From Streptomyces apocyni (GTDB lineage Bacteria > Actinomycetota > Actinomycetes > Streptomycetales > Streptomycetaceae): a DNA stretch of 64,000 bases. Shown here one piece after another: positions 62,999 to 64,000 of this stretch. The DNA lies in assembly GCF_009739465.1 (NCBI RefSeq), contig NZ_WHOM01000065.1, forward strand, positions 494,313-558,312. Reading direction: 5' to 3'. Each line of letters opens with the position of its first letter. Position 1 is the first letter of the stretch. The position numbers and the translations under genes are program-made. The notes under the pieces were generated by a model. That model did no database searches and had not been told where the DNA came from. It was given only the letters and a program-made list of their open reading frames with translations.

Positions 62999-64000
62999 GT
63001 GGCCGGCGAAGAGCACGCACAGCACACAGTGGCGCCCTCGGAGGCGCGCGAGAAGCACGCGCAGCTCGCTGAGCAGATCGAGGAGCACCGCTTCCGGTAC
63101 TACGTGAAGGACCAGCCGGTCATCAGCGACGGCGAGTTCGACAAGCTGCTGCGCTCCCTGGAGGCCCTGGAAGAGCAGTACACGGAGCTCAGGACGCCGG
63201 ACTCGCCGACCCAGAAGGTCGCGGGCGCCTACGAGACCGAGTTCACCTCGGTCGAGCACCGCGAGCGCATGCTGTCCCTGGACAACGCTTTCGACGACGC
63301 CGAGCTGGCCACCTGGGCGGAGCGGGTCGCCAGGGACGTCGGCACACCCGACCACCACTTCCTGTGTGAACTGAAGATCGACGGACTCGCGGTCAACCTC
63401 ACCTACGAGAACGGCCGCCTGACCCGCGCCGCCACCCGAGGCGACGGCCGCACCGGCGAGGACATCACCCCGAACGTCCGGACGATCTCGGACATCCCCG
63501 ACCGCCTCAAGGGCGACCGCGTTCCCGCCCTCGTCGAGATCCGCGGCGAGGTCTTCTTCCCGATGGAGAGGTTCGAGGAGCTCAACGCCCGCCTGGTGGC
63601 GGGCGGTGACAAGCCGTTCGCCAACCCGCGCAACGCCGCGGCGGGCTCGCTGCGCCAGAAGGACCCACGCGTCACCGCGACGCGGCCGCTGCACATGGTC
63701 GTCCACGGCATCGGCGCCCGCGAGGGCTTCGACATCGACTGCCTGTCGCACGCCTACGAGCTGCTGCACGAGTGGGGCCTGCCCACCGCCCAGCACAACA
63801 AGGTGGTCGGCGACCTCCAGGGCGTACGGGACTTCATCGCGTACTTCGGCGACAACCGCCACTCCGTCGAGCACGAGATCGACGGCGTCGTCGTCAAGCT
63901 GGACGAGATCCCGCTCCAGGGGCGCCTCGGCTCGACCTCGCGCGCGCCGCGCTGGGCGATCGCCTGGAAGTACCCGCCCGAGGAGGTCAACACCAAGCTG
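62999..64000 (+). CDS. ligA: NAD-dependent DNA ligase LigA, 3' part outside the window
   Basis: Seals nicks in replication and repair. The first 334 residues are present, from a GTG with GGAGG about ten bases ahead. Domain Ia (RFRYYVKDQPVISDGEFDKL) binds NMN; the adenylation domain has the AMP lysine in CELKIDGLAVN, RGDGRTGEDITPNV, VEIRGEVFFPMERFEELN and FANPRNAAAGSLRQKD, and runs to WAIAWKYPPEEV at the window edge. OB-fold, zinc finger, HhH and BRCT parts are not visible. Confidence 0.97.
   Translation, partial: MAGEEHAQHTVAPSEAREKHAQLAEQIEEHRFRYYVKDQPVISDGEFDKLLRSLEALEEQYTELRTPDSPTQKVAGAYETEFTSVEHRERMLSLDNAFDDAELATWAERVARDVGTPDHHFLCELKIDGLAVNLTYENGRLTRAATRGDGRTGEDITPNVRTISDIPDRLKGDRVPALVEIRGEVFFPMERFEELNARLVAGGDKPFANPRNAAAGSLRQKDPRVTATRPLHMVVHGIGAREGFDIDCLSHAYELLHEWGLPTAQHNKVVGDLQGVRDFIAYFGDNRHSVEHEIDGVVVKLDEIPLQGRLGSTSRAPRWAIAWKYPPEEVNTKL

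Overview
The window is high-GC actinobacterial DNA with strong GC bias at third codon positions, GTG starts, leaderless-looking promoters and many secreted proteins. It is almost certainly from Streptomyces. From memory, the gene order (GlgE-pathway glycogen genes, glgX, a guanine-targeting ADP-ribosyltransferase, serine/glycine genes, an oligopeptide transporter, mnmA, ligA) resembles the S. coelicolor interval around SCO5440-SCO5494; I could not run a comparison. No rRNA, tRNA, CRISPR array, insertion sequence or prophage was seen.

Layout. 1-11.8 kb: a Ser/Thr kinase (cut by the window edge) and the minus-strand genes glgP and glgE-treS-mak-glgB, which together interconvert trehalose, maltose-1-phosphate and branched alpha-glucan. 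12-15.7 kb: a two-gene ABC exporter with one consensus and one degenerate ATP site. 15.8-20.4 kb: three secreted proteins (AMIN-like, M4 metalloprotease with P-domain, S1 protease with chitin-binding tail). 20.5-24.3 kb: a LysR regulator and two paralogous L,D-transpeptidase lipoproteins. 24.4-28.3 kb (plus strand): glgX, an enoyl-CoA hydratase and a small HATPase regulator. 28.7-31.4 kb: a NodB-like lipoprotein with an altered first motif, a beta-propeller lipoprotein and a secreted ScARP/Scabin-like mono-ADP-ribosyltransferase. 33.0-35.7 kb: a family 2 encapsulin shell with a cyclic-nucleotide-binding-like insertion, overlapping a SufS-type cysteine desulfurase that is the likely cargo. 35.8-43 kb (minus): DUF2254 membrane protein, intradiol-dioxygenase-like lipoprotein, sdaA, glyA, gcvH and gcvT, the last behind a tandem glycine riboswitch. 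Two SseB-like proteins are divergent from it. 45-51 kb: a five-gene oligopeptide/dipeptide ABC importer, then a TRIC-type channel. 51.8-56.7 kb: thioesterase, alpha/beta hydrolase, NifS-like cysteine desulfurase, Tat-exported amidase and mnmA. 56.7-59.5 kb (minus): a helical ESX-like protein, a modular DUF1023 hydrolase and a lipoprotein, with a GC drop in the 3' half. 59.8-64 kb: RidA-like, DUF427, LOG-like, SDR and MetE C-terminal-like genes, and the start of ligA.

Genes that work together: the glycogen/maltose-1-phosphate group (glgP, glgE, treS, mak, glgB, glgX); the serine/glycine one-carbon group (sdaA, glyA, gcvH, gcvT, riboswitch, perhaps the SseB pair); the encapsulin-desulfurase pair, a putative sulfur compartment; and NifS-like plus MnmA, a plausible tRNA thiolation pair. 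The systems I rate most worth following are the encapsulin operon, the ADP-ribosyltransferase neighbourhood, and the mosaic ESX/DUF1023/lipoprotein operon. Start sites were often moved inward from the longest open frame, using ribosome-binding sites and family length. Residue positions are hand counts.
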